Positions 8,394-16,901 of a stretch of DNA of 64,000 nucleotides are shown here, one piece after another. The notes under the pieces were generated by a model that worked only from the letters and a program-made list of their open reading frames with translations, was not told the origin of the DNA and made no database searches. The DNA lies in assembly GCA_029547205.1 (NCBI GenBank), contig JAKPPT010000138.1, forward strand, positions 1 to 64,000. Reading direction: 5' to 3'. Position 1 is the stretch's first letter. Each line of letters begins with the position of its first letter. The translations under genes and the position numbers were made by a program. Source of the DNA: Spirochaetota bacterium (lineage in GTDB: Bacteria > Spirochaetota > Spirochaetia > Treponematales > UBA12059).

Positions 8394-8969
8394 ATGAAAT
8401 ATGAAACGTGGGCTTACTATCCAGAAAGCGAAACGTGGAAACAAATAGATTTTTCTGAAAGTCCTGAATTTTCTGATTTTATAGAAACACCACTCGGTTC
8501 GATAGCAATCATTGCAGGTAAAGCGTATATCCATCAAATTTCCTTTGTTTCTGATCATAGCGACCATTCCCGTTCGGAAAAAACTCACGCTACGCAGATT
8601 AAAAATTTATCCAATCAAGTTTGTACGCTTGCTCATCATCAGCTTAGAGAATATTTTTCAGGTACGCGCACCCGGTTTTCGCTCCCGCTCTATATTCACG
8701 GTACACCGTTTCAATGTTTGGTATGGCGTACGCTCGCAACTGTTCCCTATGGAACCACACGATCGTATAAAGAACTTGCACAATTGAGCGGTAATCCTCG
8801 AGCAGCACGAGCAATAGGGACAGTCATGCACAACAACCCATTAGGAATCGTGCTCCCCTGCCATCGCATTATTGGTGCTAACGGTGAACTTGTCGGATAC
8901 TATGGAGGACTTCATTTTAAAGCCTGGTTGCTTGAACACGAATCCAGGCATTGCGCTCGATCAGTTTAA
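8394..8969 (+). CDS. ogt: Methylated-DNA-[protein]-cysteine S-methyltransferase
   Basis: This suicide enzyme repairs O6-alkylguanine by moving the alkyl group onto its own cysteine. The active-site signature VLPCHRII is present (Cys at ~160), preceded by RAARAIGTVMHNNP with the Arg finger and HTH region (YGTTRSYKELA). The N-terminal ~70 residues are less conserved, as is usual. Length is 191 residues. It is followed 24 bases later by tag on the same strand, so the two alkylation-repair genes probably form an operon. Confidence 0.93.
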   Translation: MKYETWAYYPESETWKQIDFSESPEFSDFIETPLGSIAIIAGKAYIHQISFVSDHSDHSRSEKTHATQIKNLSNQVCTLAHHQLREYFSGTRTRFSLPLYIHGTPFQCLVWRTLATVPYGTTRSYKELAQLSGNPRAARAIGTVMHNNPLGIVLPCHRIIGANGELVGYYGGLHFKAWLLEHESRHCARSV

Positions 8970-8993
8970 AATGCCATAACAAGGTTTAATTCT

Positions 8994-9602
8994 ATGAAAA
9001 CCAAAGAACATGAAAACCCACATACCCTTACAAGGTGCCCCTGGTGCGGGACAGACCCCCTCTATGTTGCATATCACGATACCGAATGGGGTATCCCCTG
9101 CTATGACGACAGGAAGCTCTTTGAGTTTATCATTCTTGAAACCTTCCAGGCAGGGCTTTCCTGGATGACAATTCTTAAAAAGCGAGAAAATTTTCGTAAA
9201 GCTTTTGCTGATTTTGATCCCGTAAAAGTAGCGTGCATTACCGACACTCAACAGGCAGTGCTCATGAACGAATCTGGAATTATCCGCAATAGGCTCAAAA
9301 TTGCTTCCGCTATTACTAACGCTCGAGCTTTTCTGCACTGTCAGGAAGAGTTCGGCTCTTTCAGCACATACTTCTGGCAGTGGGTCGATAACAAACCAAT
9401 TGTCAATAACTGGCGCTCACTACAGGAAGTTCCAGCAAAAACTGAACTTTCTATAACCATCGCACGAGATATGAAAAAACGTGGCTTTGTTTTTATGGGT
9501 CCTACAGTTGTATATGCCCACATGCAGGCTATGGGACTCGTAAACGATCACCTCGTGCAATGCTTCAGGCATAAAGCATGTCAATCATTCGAACAGTATT
9601 GA
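8994..9602 (+). CDS. tag: DNA-3-methyladenine glycosylase I
   Basis: Tag excises 3-methyladenine from alkylated DNA. The N-terminal RCPWCGTDPLYVAYHDTEWG matches the family. By alignment to the E. coli enzyme, Cys15 and His28 correspond to zinc ligands Cys4 and His17; the other two are expected in the C-terminal HLVQCFRHKAC. Glu49 corresponds to the catalytic Glu38. Length 202 is slightly above E. coli Tag (187) because of an 11-residue N-terminal extension. It is paired with ogt. Confidence 0.95.
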   Translation: MKTKEHENPHTLTRCPWCGTDPLYVAYHDTEWGIPCYDDRKLFEFIILETFQAGLSWMTILKKRENFRKAFADFDPVKVACITDTQQAVLMNESGIIRNRLKIASAITNARAFLHCQEEFGSFSTYFWQWVDNKPIVNNWRSLQEVPAKTELSITIARDMKKRGFVFMGPTVVYAHMQAMGLVNDHLVQCFRHKACQSFEQY

Positions 9603-9618
9603 GTACAGCTGTTAATCA

Positions 9619-9735
9619 CTAATTACGCTTCACCACTGGAACAATATTGCTTTTCCCGGAAACGATATTTCCAAATACAGCAAGAAGTGCAGCCCCACCA
9701 ATTAATGCAAGCGGAATAAAAGTTATTTCAAACAA
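9619..9735 (-). CDS. Possible 38-residue single-span membrane protein
   Basis: A short minus-strand frame starting at TTG 9735 encodes FEITFIPLALIGGAALLAVF, then GNIVSGKSNIVPVVKRN. That is one hydrophobic helix followed by a basic tail, the usual look of a small membrane protein. AAAGG lies directly before the TTG, too close for a good ribosome site, and the permease terminator lies just upstream, so expression depends on readthrough or an unseen promoter. It may also be a fragment of a lost gene. No family recognised. Confidence 0.3.
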   Translation of the reverse strand: MFEITFIPLALIGGAALLAVFGNIVSGKSNIVPVVKRN

Positions 9736-9744
9736 CCTTTATTG

Positions 9745-9774
9745 AAAAAAGAGGCTGATAGAGTTTCCTCTTTT
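9745..9774 (-). terminator. Rho-independent terminator of the purine permease gene
   Basis: On the minus strand AAAAGAGG pairs with CCTCTTTT across a 12-base loop and runs into six T. It lies about 30 bases after the permease stop. Confidence 0.7.
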
Positions 9775-9805
9775 CAGCCCCTTAAAAACACCAGTATACT
9801 ACTGC

Positions 9806-11095
9806 CTATTTCAAAATATGTTTGAGAACAAATAAAATTCCAACAATCCACGTTACCACAGAGATGTCTTTAAACTTACCTGATAAAGCTTTGATAAGAA
9901 TATAGGCAAGAATACCAAATACAAGACCTTCTGCAATGCTGTACGTAAGAGGCATAAACAATAATGTAACAAAGGCTGGTATCGCTTCGGTATAGTCTTC
10001 CAGATTGACCTCTTTAATTGGAGCAAGCATAAAGAGACCGACCAAAACTAGCGCTGGAGCAGTGGCGGCACCTGGTACCAGGAGGAAAATTGGTGACAGG
10101 AACAGTGCCAAACCAAAAAGAATAGCTGTAGTTAAACTTGTTAATCCGGTGCGTCCGCCTTCTGCAACGCCTGATGCACTTTCAATGTACGAAGTAACTG
10201 TTGATGTTCCAACACACGCACCAGTAACTGTACCGATAGCATCAGCGAGCAATGCTTGCTTCACACGAGGGATTTCACCATCTTTACCAATTAGCCCTGC
10301 TTGTGTTGTAACACCGACCAAAGTACCAATGGTATCAAAAATATCAACAAATAAGAAAGTAAAAAATACCACAAAGAAATCCAGCGTGAATATTTTATCA
10401 AACTGGAATGCAAACCAAATAGGGGCATCTGGCATTTTTACTGGAACCCACCCCTTACCTACAGTCGTAACACCAAATGGTATGCCAATTATGGTAGTAA
10501 GAATAATACCAATAAGCAGTGCACCTTTAACCTTATACGCAAGCAAAACACCCATAATTACTAAACCAATTAAGGCAACAAGCACCTGCGGAGAACCCAA
10601 GTTACCAAGCTGTACGAGGGTTGCATCATTTTTCACAATGATACCTGCATTCTGTAATCCAATAAAAGCAATAAAGAGACCTATACCGACAGAAACAGCC
10701 TTTTTAATATTGGTTGGTATAGCCTTTACAATTGCTTCCCGTACATTAAAGAGAGAAAGAATTATAAATAGTATACCTTCTAGAAATACTGCTGTTAATG
10801 CTAGCTGCCAGGTATATCCCATACCTAATACTACGGTAAATGCAAAAAAAGCATTCAAACCCATACCTGGAGCAAGTGCTATAGGTAGATTAGCCAATAG
10901 GGCCATTGCCAATGTTGCAATAAGCGATGCAAGCGCAGTGGCAGTAAAAACACCTCCTGGTGGCATACCAGTAGCACTTAAAATACCTGGATTTACAGCT
11001 AGAATGTACGCCATAGTCATAAAGGTTGTAATACCAGCAATGATTTCGGTTTTCACGGTGGTATTGTGCGCCTTTAGCTTAAACAAATTCTCCAT
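9806..11095 (-). CDS. AzgA-type NCS2 purine permease
   Basis: NCS2 family proteins of the AzgA/PbuG branch import adenine, guanine or hypoxanthine with protons. The 429 residues open with TEIIAGITTFMTMAYIL, diagnostic of this branch. Then come LAPGMGLNAFFAF (TM3 substrate region), the TM8 region LFVDIFDTIGTLVG, and GTSTVTSYIESASGVAEGGRTG (TM10), with 12-14 hydrophobic segments in all. AGGAGGC lies 6 bases before the ATG. It stands alone between its own promoter and terminator. No purine riboswitch is visible in the short leader. It could feed the purine-degradation genes at the other end of the window (inference). Confidence 0.93.
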   Translation of the reverse strand: MENLFKLKAHNTTVKTEIIAGITTFMTMAYILAVNPGILSATGMPPGGVFTATALASLIATLAMALLANLPIALAPGMGLNAFFAFTVVLGMGYTWQLALTAVFLEGILFIILSLFNVREAIVKAIPTNIKKAVSVGIGLFIAFIGLQNAGIIVKNDATLVQLGNLGSPQVLVALIGLVIMGVLLAYKVKGALLIGIILTTIIGIPFGVTTVGKGWVPVKMPDAPIWFAFQFDKIFTLDFFVVFFTFLFVDIFDTIGTLVGVTTQAGLIGKDGEIPRVKQALLADAIGTVTGACVGTSTVTSYIESASGVAEGGRTGLTSLTTAILFGLALFLSPIFLLVPGAATAPALVLVGLFMLAPIKEVNLEDYTEAIPAFVTLLFMPLTYSIAEGLVFGILAYILIKALSGKFKDISVVTWIVGILFVLKHILK

Positions 11096-11126
11096 GTATA
11101 GCCTCCTACTCGATTTAGTTATAAAA

Positions 11127-11154
11127 ATTATAAACCCATAAATGTATATTGCAA
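11127..11154 (-). promoter_or_regulatory. Promoter of the purine permease gene
   Basis: On the minus strand TTGCAA (11154-11149) and TATAAT (11132-11127) are separated by 16 bases, about 30 bases before the ATG. Confidence 0.55.
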
Positions 11155-11246
11155 ATTTTTATTTCAAAATATTTATTTTCCGTATATAATTATTGCTACA
11201 TACATTCTTAATACTATTTCCGATTGTTTATAGCAGGGAGCAATCA

Positions 11247-13322
11247 ATGGAACAAACTAATTATTTTATCAAGCTATTTGTTGGATCTATAGCCTTATTA
11301 CTTCTAATAGCTGCATCTTCATGTACACTCTCTTCCAGTGATAAAATAAACCTCTCTGGCACATGGGAATATACATATTCTCAAAAAGGTTATGAATCAA
11401 TTCAAACCGTACTGGCTAAAGACTTTTACCCACTACCACCTACATCTTTAAATTCACTGTCCATATTTCTGCCTGAAAAAACAGGTTTCCTCTGGCTTAA
11501 ATATACTGTTCCTATTGAACGATCCTTTATTATTCAGAATCCTCAGCTTGCTCTCTACCTGGGCCGCATCACTATGGCTGATGAAACGTATTTTAACGGA
11601 GTGCTCATTGGTTCCGAAGGCAGATTCCCACCAAATGTGTTCAGCGCTTGGAATAAGTTCCGGATGTACCGGATTCCACAAGAAATAATAAAATATAACG
11701 AGTTCAATACTATCCTTATTAAAATCTACATAGACAAAGAGGGATCGCTTACCGGGAAACCTTTTATTGCATCAATTTCGACAGCGCAGCAACAATATGC
11801 AATTGATACATTTATTAACTCCACAGTCAATCTTATCGCATCCGGTATCATGTTAATTGCTGGCATCTATCACATCATTATCTGGCTTAAAAGGAAAAAA
11901 GAAACTGAAAGCCTCTACTTTGCCTTATTGAATATTCTCGGTGCAATATATCTTTCCAATTTTTATTTATATGACACGTTTCTCTTTAATGCTTTTACCA
12001 TTGACTGGCTCTGGTTTCAAAAAATTATTGCAAACATGCTAATCTATATCATCGGATATATAATATGCAATTTCATTATTTCACTCTTAAAGTTAAGAGA
12101 ATATCGTATTTTCCAAATTCTGCGCTTATTGCTATTGATTGTTCCGATTGTATGGATTCTTATTATTCCCGATTATTCCGAGCTCTATAATAAACGTCTC
12201 TACCTGCAATTATTTATAATTCCTGTTATTTTTTATATTTTAGGGCTTGTTGTTTTGTCAGTAATTAAGAAAAATCCTGCTGGACGGATAGTAATTTTTG
12301 GCATGATTCCACTTTTTACAACGTCGCTATTCGATATTATAATTCATTCTGTGTTTAAAATGTACGATTTTCCCTACCTTGCAGGTTTTGGTTTTCCACT
12401 AGTCATATTAAGCATTTTCTTCCTGCTTGCTAGCAGGTTTGCGTCTTCACTCACAGAAGTAGAAGAGCTTAACCTGCACCTCGAAGATAAGGTAAAACAA
12501 CGCACAGCGGAATTACAGAATGCAAACCAACAGTTAAGTGAAACCTTATCTCAATTGCGGGAAGCACAATACATTGCAGAGCGTGACCTAAAAATGGCAA
12601 CGTATGTTCAAACAAGTTTTTATCCAAAAGCAGCACCGCAAACAAAGTATTGGACTACTGGATATTTTTTTAAACCCGCAGCAGCTGTAGCAGGTGACTT
12701 GTATGACTTTTATGTAAAAAACAATGAACTTCATGGTGTTGGTATTTTCGATGTATCCGGTCATGGTATTGCAAGCGGCCTCGTGACGATGCTTGCTAAA
12801 ACAATTATCTTTCATAACTTCTCAGAACATATATCAAAAAAACTTCACGAAGTTCTTGCAATTATTAACAACCAGATTATCAAAAACAAAGGTGATATTG
12901 AGAACTATCTTACCGGCATTCTATTACGCATTAATGAATATATTGTAGAGTATGTTAATGCAGGGCATGTTGATTTATTGTTTTGTAATGGTGCAACGGG
13001 TACGGTAATACCTGTTGTAGATGAAAAAAACCAAGCTAAAGGTATGTTTTTGGGTATTCCGGACTTGCCATGCGAAGCGCATACACTGCGTTTTAAAGTG
13101 AAGCCTGGTGATATCCTCTGTCTCTATACCGACGGTATAACGGAAGCAAAAAATCCGAAGGGCGAAATGTTTGGTGAAAACAGACTCTATAGCTTAATTG
13201 AACGCAATAAAATGCTTGGAGCAGAAGATATTGCGGAAACTATTCAAAAAGCATTTATTGCATTCAAACAAGATGCTCCTCTAACCGATGATGCTACACT
13301 TATCATTTTAAAAGCAAAGTAG
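11247..13322 (+). CDS. 7TM-DISM membrane sensor with RsbU/SpoIIE-type PP2C phosphatase domain
   Basis: This is a predicted membrane receptor that dephosphorylates a cytoplasmic anti-sigma antagonist-like protein. Residues 1-30 form a lipoprotein-like signal (IAASSC). Residues ~35-190 are an extracytoplasmic beta-sandwich of the kind found in 7TMR-DISM proteins (TYFNGVLIGSEGRFPP), followed by seven hydrophobic helices (~195-400) and a coiled coil (~405-450, beginning VEELNLHLEDKV). The PP2C domain then shows AGDLYDF, FDVSGHGIASG and DDAT, the metal-binding aspartates. ATG 11247, behind AGGGAG, is preferred to an upstream TTG frame. MgtC follows 8 bases later. The convergent HATPase/cNMP protein may act in the same regulatory circuit (inference). 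Confidence 0.88.
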   Translation: MEQTNYFIKLFVGSIALLLLIAASSCTLSSSDKINLSGTWEYTYSQKGYESIQTVLAKDFYPLPPTSLNSLSIFLPEKTGFLWLKYTVPIERSFIIQNPQLALYLGRITMADETYFNGVLIGSEGRFPPNVFSAWNKFRMYRIPQEIIKYNEFNTILIKIYIDKEGSLTGKPFIASISTAQQQYAIDTFINSTVNLIASGIMLIAGIYHIIIWLKRKKETESLYFALLNILGAIYLSNFYLYDTFLFNAFTIDWLWFQKIIANMLIYIIGYIICNFIISLLKLREYRIFQILRLLLLIVPIVWILIIPDYSELYNKRLYLQLFIIPVIFYILGLVVLSVIKKNPAGRIVIFGMIPLFTTSLFDIIIHSVFKMYDFPYLAGFGFPLVILSIFFLLASRFASSLTEVEELNLHLEDKVKQRTAELQNANQQLSETLSQLREAQYIAERDLKMATYVQTSFYPKAAPQTKYWTTGYFFKPAAAVAGDLYDFYVKNNELHGVGIFDVSGHGIASGLVTMLAKTIIFHNFSEHISKKLHEVLAIINNQIIKNKGDIENYLTGILLRINEYIVEYVNAGHVDLLFCNGATGTVIPVVDEKNQAKGMFLGIPDLPCEAHTLRFKVKPGDILCLYTDGITEAKNPKGEMFGENRLYSLIERNKMLGAEDIAETIQKAFIAFKQDAPLTDDATLIILKAK

Positions 13323-13330
13323 AGGTCACT

Positions 13331-14038
13331 ATGAAAGAGATACTATTTTATCTTAGCACATCAGAAATAACCTTTATGAGTGCCCTTTTGAGGCTAACCT
13401 TTAGCTTTATTGCATGTGGTTTTATTGGACTTGAAAGGGAAATTCACAAGCAAACTGCAGGATGGCGCACACACATTATTATTGGCCTTGGTGCAACACT
13501 TCTCATGCTCTTATCAGCATGGCTCCCTCAAAGTTTTGGACTTGATACGAGTGACCCTGCCCGAATTGCCGCACAGGTTGTATCGGGCATAGGTTTTTTA
13601 GGAGCTGGCGCTTTTCTCAAAATTGGTAATAATGTAAAAGGACTAACAACAGCATCCACTATCTGGTTTTCTGCAGGCCTTGGACTTACTATTGGTGCTG
13701 GAATGTGGGAAATCTCACTAATTGCACTTTCGCTTGCACTCATTACACTGGTAATTCTTGAATTTCTTGAACGTAAATGGTTTCCACAGGAACGGCTTAA
13801 AGTACTACAGGTATGGTGCAAAGGTGATCTGCCCGATATTCAGCACCTTCAGAAAATTTTTAATAAATACCGAATCACTATACAAACCGTTGACGCATCA
13901 AAAAGCCGATCAGAAACAAGCAATGCCAAAATGAAGCTGCTTATCAAAATATCAGTCAATGTAAACATTAAACAGCTGTTTAATGATTTATATAAGGACA
14001 GTAATATTATCAAAATACGGCTTCAAGAGAATATATAA
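13331..14038 (+). CDS. MgtC/SapB family membrane protein
   Basis: MgtC-family proteins sit in the cytoplasmic membrane and, where studied, modulate P-type or F-type ATPases and survival under low Mg2+ or in hosts. Residues 15-140 contain the conserved GLEREIHKQTAGWRTH and GIGFLGAGAFLK segments and about five helices. A soluble ACT-like tail (~150-235) follows. The gene begins 8 bases after the phosphatase stop and is probably co-transcribed with it. Confidence 0.9.
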   Translation: MKEILFYLSTSEITFMSALLRLTFSFIACGFIGLEREIHKQTAGWRTHIIIGLGATLLMLLSAWLPQSFGLDTSDPARIAAQVVSGIGFLGAGAFLKIGNNVKGLTTASTIWFSAGLGLTIGAGMWEISLIALSLALITLVILEFLERKWFPQERLKVLQVWCKGDLPDIQHLQKIFNKYRITIQTVDASKSRSETSNAKMKLLIKISVNVNIKQLFNDLYKDSNIIKIRLQENI

Positions 14039-14168
14039 ACGGCAATCATAAAAATTATTTGACAAGCAGCAGAATCCAATATACCATTGTCGTCATATGA
14101 AAGGATGTAAATTTAAAAAAATACATTCTTTATATAAATAAAACTACTATCATACAAAGGGAGCTTAT

Positions 14169-15323
14169 ATGAAAAAATTGTTCTACTGTATTGTCATTTT
14201 CATTATCGTATCTGCATCGTTTTCTTGTGTAACAACATCAAATGCAGCAACCAGCCAATCATCCAAAAATCGTCCATTATTGTTTAGCTTTTTACCTATA
14301 GAAGTTAAAACGGCCGTTGTTCCATCAAAAGAAAAACTTATAACCAGCACACCACAGAGCACAGCTTTCACTGATATAAAGCAAATTCCACAAGAAAAAA
14401 TAGTTAAACTTATTAATACTGTTGGAATCAATACACAAAAAACCTTTAAACCAGGAGAAACCCTCTATTCGTTCATTAATGGACAGGTAATTGAAGTCGA
14501 TACCACAGGATCAACAGCATGGGGGAAATACATACTCATTGAGGGTTCTTATAAATATTTTCTATCAGATGGTGAAAAGAATACCAAATACAGAATACTT
14601 ATTTGTTATCTTGCTGACATTGCACCTGATATAAAGCCAATGATAACTATTAAACCTAATATGATTCTTGGCACCATAAATATTGATAGCGCAGGAAAAA
14701 GCACAAACATTCTGCTATTTACGCCTGATACTCAGGATGTGTTCTTAAATTTTTCAACCCCGACCTACCCGGTTGATTTTAGGAATAATCGTTGGTTTCA
14801 TATTTCTACACTGCTCAATCAAAATTCAGAATACTTTTTTAAATATCCAGAATGGAGCCCTTATGAGGCTGCCTACACATTCTGTCATTGGCACGACCCC
14901 GAAACAGGAGAAGAGCGCAGGGATCCACCACCACCAAATTTTTCAGAAGTAACCTTTATTCAAAGTGGATGTCGTTTTTCACTGCAATTAGAAAAAAGAC
15001 CTTACTTACTCACAGCAGAAGAACAGCAACATATTGAAAACAAACTAAACATTTTTAGAAGCGTAGTAGCCTTTGGTGATTTTGTTTCTGTAACAACATG
15101 GAAAGATAAGGACTATACCTACTATCTTTTCTGGGGACCTAGAATGAATGGCTATATACAAGAAGAATGGGAACCCCAAAAGCTAGTTACAATATCAGCC
15201 GCAATTATTACTGCTGATGTTGTAACAAACAGCCTTGTTTTATATGTAAGTGAGTTCTCCTATAAGCCAATTAGTCAGAAATTAGATTTGGTTAAAAACA
15301 CAGTTCTAAAATTTGAAGATTAA
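14169..15323 (+). CDS. Lipoprotein of unknown function
   Basis: A 384-residue protein with a clear lipoprotein signal (MKKLFYC..., cleavage before Cys20 in SASFSC) and an AAAGGGAG ribosome site. I do not recognise the mature domain. Residues ~95-180 (PGETLYSFINGQVIEV ... WGKYILIEG) have the strand-and-glycine rhythm of LytM/M23-like beta folds, but zinc ligands are not evident, so a peptidase role is not claimed. A TTGACA / TATACC pair at 14059-14085 (15-base gap) may be its promoter. It ends at a strong bidirectional terminator. Confidence 0.75.
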   Translation: MKKLFYCIVIFIIVSASFSCVTTSNAATSQSSKNRPLLFSFLPIEVKTAVVPSKEKLITSTPQSTAFTDIKQIPQEKIVKLINTVGINTQKTFKPGETLYSFINGQVIEVDTTGSTAWGKYILIEGSYKYFLSDGEKNTKYRILICYLADIAPDIKPMITIKPNMILGTINIDSAGKSTNILLFTPDTQDVFLNFSTPTYPVDFRNNRWFHISTLLNQNSEYFFKYPEWSPYEAAYTFCHWHDPETGEERRDPPPPNFSEVTFIQSGCRFSLQLEKRPYLLTAEEQQHIENKLNIFRSVVAFGDFVSVTTWKDKDYTYYLFWGPRMNGYIQEEWEPQKLVTISAAIITADVVTNSLVLYVSEFSYKPISQKLDLVKNTVLKFED

Positions 15324-15346
15324 ATCGTACAAAACAACACACCTGC

Positions 15347-15398
15347 AAAAACTATTGCTGGTTTCTAGAGCACATACACTATACCAGCAATAGTTTTT
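15347..15398. terminator. Bidirectional terminator between convergent genes
   Basis: AAAAACTATTGCTGGT (15347-15362) is perfectly complementary to ACCAGCAATAGTTTTT (15383-15398), with a 20-base loop. T runs flank it on both strands, and its right arm reaches the stop codon of the minus-strand gene. Confidence 0.85.
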
Positions 15399-16728
15399 AT
15401 TCTTTTAAAGCTTTATATGCATCGAGTTCTTGCTTGATACGCAAATACTCTGTGTTAAGCTTGGACATTCGCAAATTGAGCCGTGTGATGCGCTGAGCAA
15501 GCAGCCGTGCCAGGAAGATACCATAGTGCGGATTATCGCGTATGAGGTTTACAAAATCCTGTTTAGAAATCTTAATTAGAACACTTTTTCCTTTAGAAAC
15601 TACTGTTGCAGAACGATGATTGGAGAGCAGAAAACTCATTTCCCCTAAAAACATATCATCCGGTGTGAGTGCTGAAACAAGTTTTCCTTTAGTGTACACA
15701 TACAGTGTTCCGGAAACTATGTAGTAAAGATAATCAGAAGGTTCTCCCTCCAGGCATACATACTGTCCATCTTGAAAAACCATCTCATGCGAGGAATCGA
15801 AAATGCCAGGTATTACGTTTGATTCATTTTTTTGATGTTGAATTTCAAATGTTACTTCATTTCCCTTATCATTGTATTGTAGCCGCTGCACATAAATGTT
15901 TGCCATCTTTATGCCCATGCCATGGAGCCCTGGTTCATCTTTTTTTTCGGCTAATCGCGATTTCCAGTCAAAACCGTCACCTTCATCACGTATAACAAAA
16001 CGGCTCCAGTCCTGTGTCATGGTATACGAAAAATAAACTTTTTTTTCCTTAATTTCCGGAAGTTTATTCTTTTCCCGAATCAAATCCATAATATCTTTGT
16101 TTTGTTCAAGCCATGCAGTTTTTTCATCATAGCTGATTTTACAATTGCCATGCTCAATTGCATTGATTAACAATTCCATTAAAGCAATATGCAGTTTTTC
16201 TTTTGTCTCACGATTAATGAGATTCGCATTATACAAGTAGTTTGTAATAAGGTTAGAATAGGTTGTTATATCCAGAGGATCATTATCAATGATAAAAGAA
16301 CCAGAAATATTTTTTAACAGTTTCTGCTGGATACCACGTTGAAATAAAATCTGTTTATTCTGTTTGATTATTTTAAGCAGTCGAATAAAATTACTCTGCA
16401 GTTCATTTCGCTTAAGTATTGCAATAACATTTTGTCCTTTTAATATTTCCTGAAGTTCATCCTCTAAAAGACCAGAATGTATTGCTATAATACCGCCATA
16501 GTGAAGCCATTCATCAGAACGTATTTCATCACAAATTCCTTTAATGTCTGCTGCTTTATCCGAAAGATTGAAAATTTTTACTTCTGGCAATTCATATTTA
16601 AGAAAAGAGACTGTTTCATCTTTATCGGTAAAGAAAACTAAGGAAAAATCTTTATTAAACACATCACTTTGTGCTTTTATAAATGAATTTAATGCTTGAT
16701 CACTCGAAACAACCGGTATTTGTCTCAT
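15397..16728 (-). CDS. Regulator with HATPase (anti-sigma kinase-like) and cNMP-binding domains
   Basis: Residues ~1-130 look like a degenerate receiver-like fold. Residues ~150-300 carry a GHKL ATPase of the RsbW type: the N box is ELLINAIEHGN, the G boxes are DEGDGFDW and GLHGMGIKMA. Residues ~310-420 are a CRP-like cyclic nucleotide-binding domain (GEPSDYLYYIVSG, GEMSFLL), and the C-terminus is coiled coil. No DNA-binding domain follows. ATG 16728 behind GGGAG is preferred to an upstream TTG. This architecture suits a partner-switch kinase whose activity is gated by a cyclic nucleotide or by membrane signals. It converges on the RsbU-type phosphatase region. Confidence 0.85.
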   Translation of the reverse strand: MRQIPVVSSDQALNSFIKAQSDVFNKDFSLVFFTDKDETVSFLKYELPEVKIFNLSDKAADIKGICDEIRSDEWLHYGGIIAIHSGLLEDELQEILKGQNVIAILKRNELQSNFIRLLKIIKQNKQILFQRGIQQKLLKNISGSFIIDNDPLDITTYSNLITNYLYNANLINRETKEKLHIALMELLINAIEHGNCKISYDEKTAWLEQNKDIMDLIREKNKLPEIKEKKVYFSYTMTQDWSRFVIRDEGDGFDWKSRLAEKKDEPGLHGMGIKMANIYVQRLQYNDKGNEVTFEIQHQKNESNVIPGIFDSSHEMVFQDGQYVCLEGEPSDYLYYIVSGTLYVYTKGKLVSALTPDDMFLGEMSFLLSNHRSATVVSKGKSVLIKISKQDFVNLIRDNPHYGIFLARLLAQRITRLNLRMSKLNTEYLRIKQELDAYKALKE

Positions 16729-16788
16729 AAAAACTCCCTTATTACTCAATAATTACACATTTTTCATGAGATTGCAATCATTATGCAG

Positions 16789-16816
16789 TTGACTTTTTTG
16801 GCGATATCCGTATAAT
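16789..16816 (+). promoter_or_regulatory. Promoter of the tRNA gene
   Basis: TTGACT (16789-16794) and TATAAT (16811-16816), 16 bases apart, lie 11 bases before the tRNA. Confidence 0.7.
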
Positions 16817-16827
16817 TACGGATACTC

Positions 16828-16901
16828 GGGCCCATAGCTCAGCTGGTTAGAGCAGTGGACTCATAATCCATTGGTCCCTGGTTCAAATCCAGGTGGGCCC
16901 A
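16828..16901 (+). tRNA. tRNA with anticodon CAU (probably Ile2, otherwise elongator Met)
   Basis: The 74-base cloverleaf folds completely: acceptor GGGCCCA with TGGGCCC, D arm GCTC/GAGC, anticodon loop CTCATAA with anticodon CAT at 16861-16863 plus one flanking base, and T arm CCTGG-TTCAAAT-CCAGG. CCA is not encoded. The anticodon arm and following bases (ACTCATAATC, TTGGTC, CTGGTTCAA) look closer to E. coli tRNA-Ile2 (lysidine-modified CAU) than to elongator tRNA-Met, and the regular first base pair argues against initiator. The last 41 bases are antisense to the end of the neighbouring radical SAM gene. Confidence 0.93.

Noticed and set aside
10005-11141. Plus-strand frame of 378 residues
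   Set aside because: Shadow of the purine permease, rich in Pro/Ser/Thr, with no family features; the minus-strand frame has all NCS2 motifs.
16861-16901. C-terminal VGPPGFEPGT peptide as a functional motif
   Set aside because: It is a translation of tRNA antisense sequence, a common artefact at gene ends next to tRNAs.
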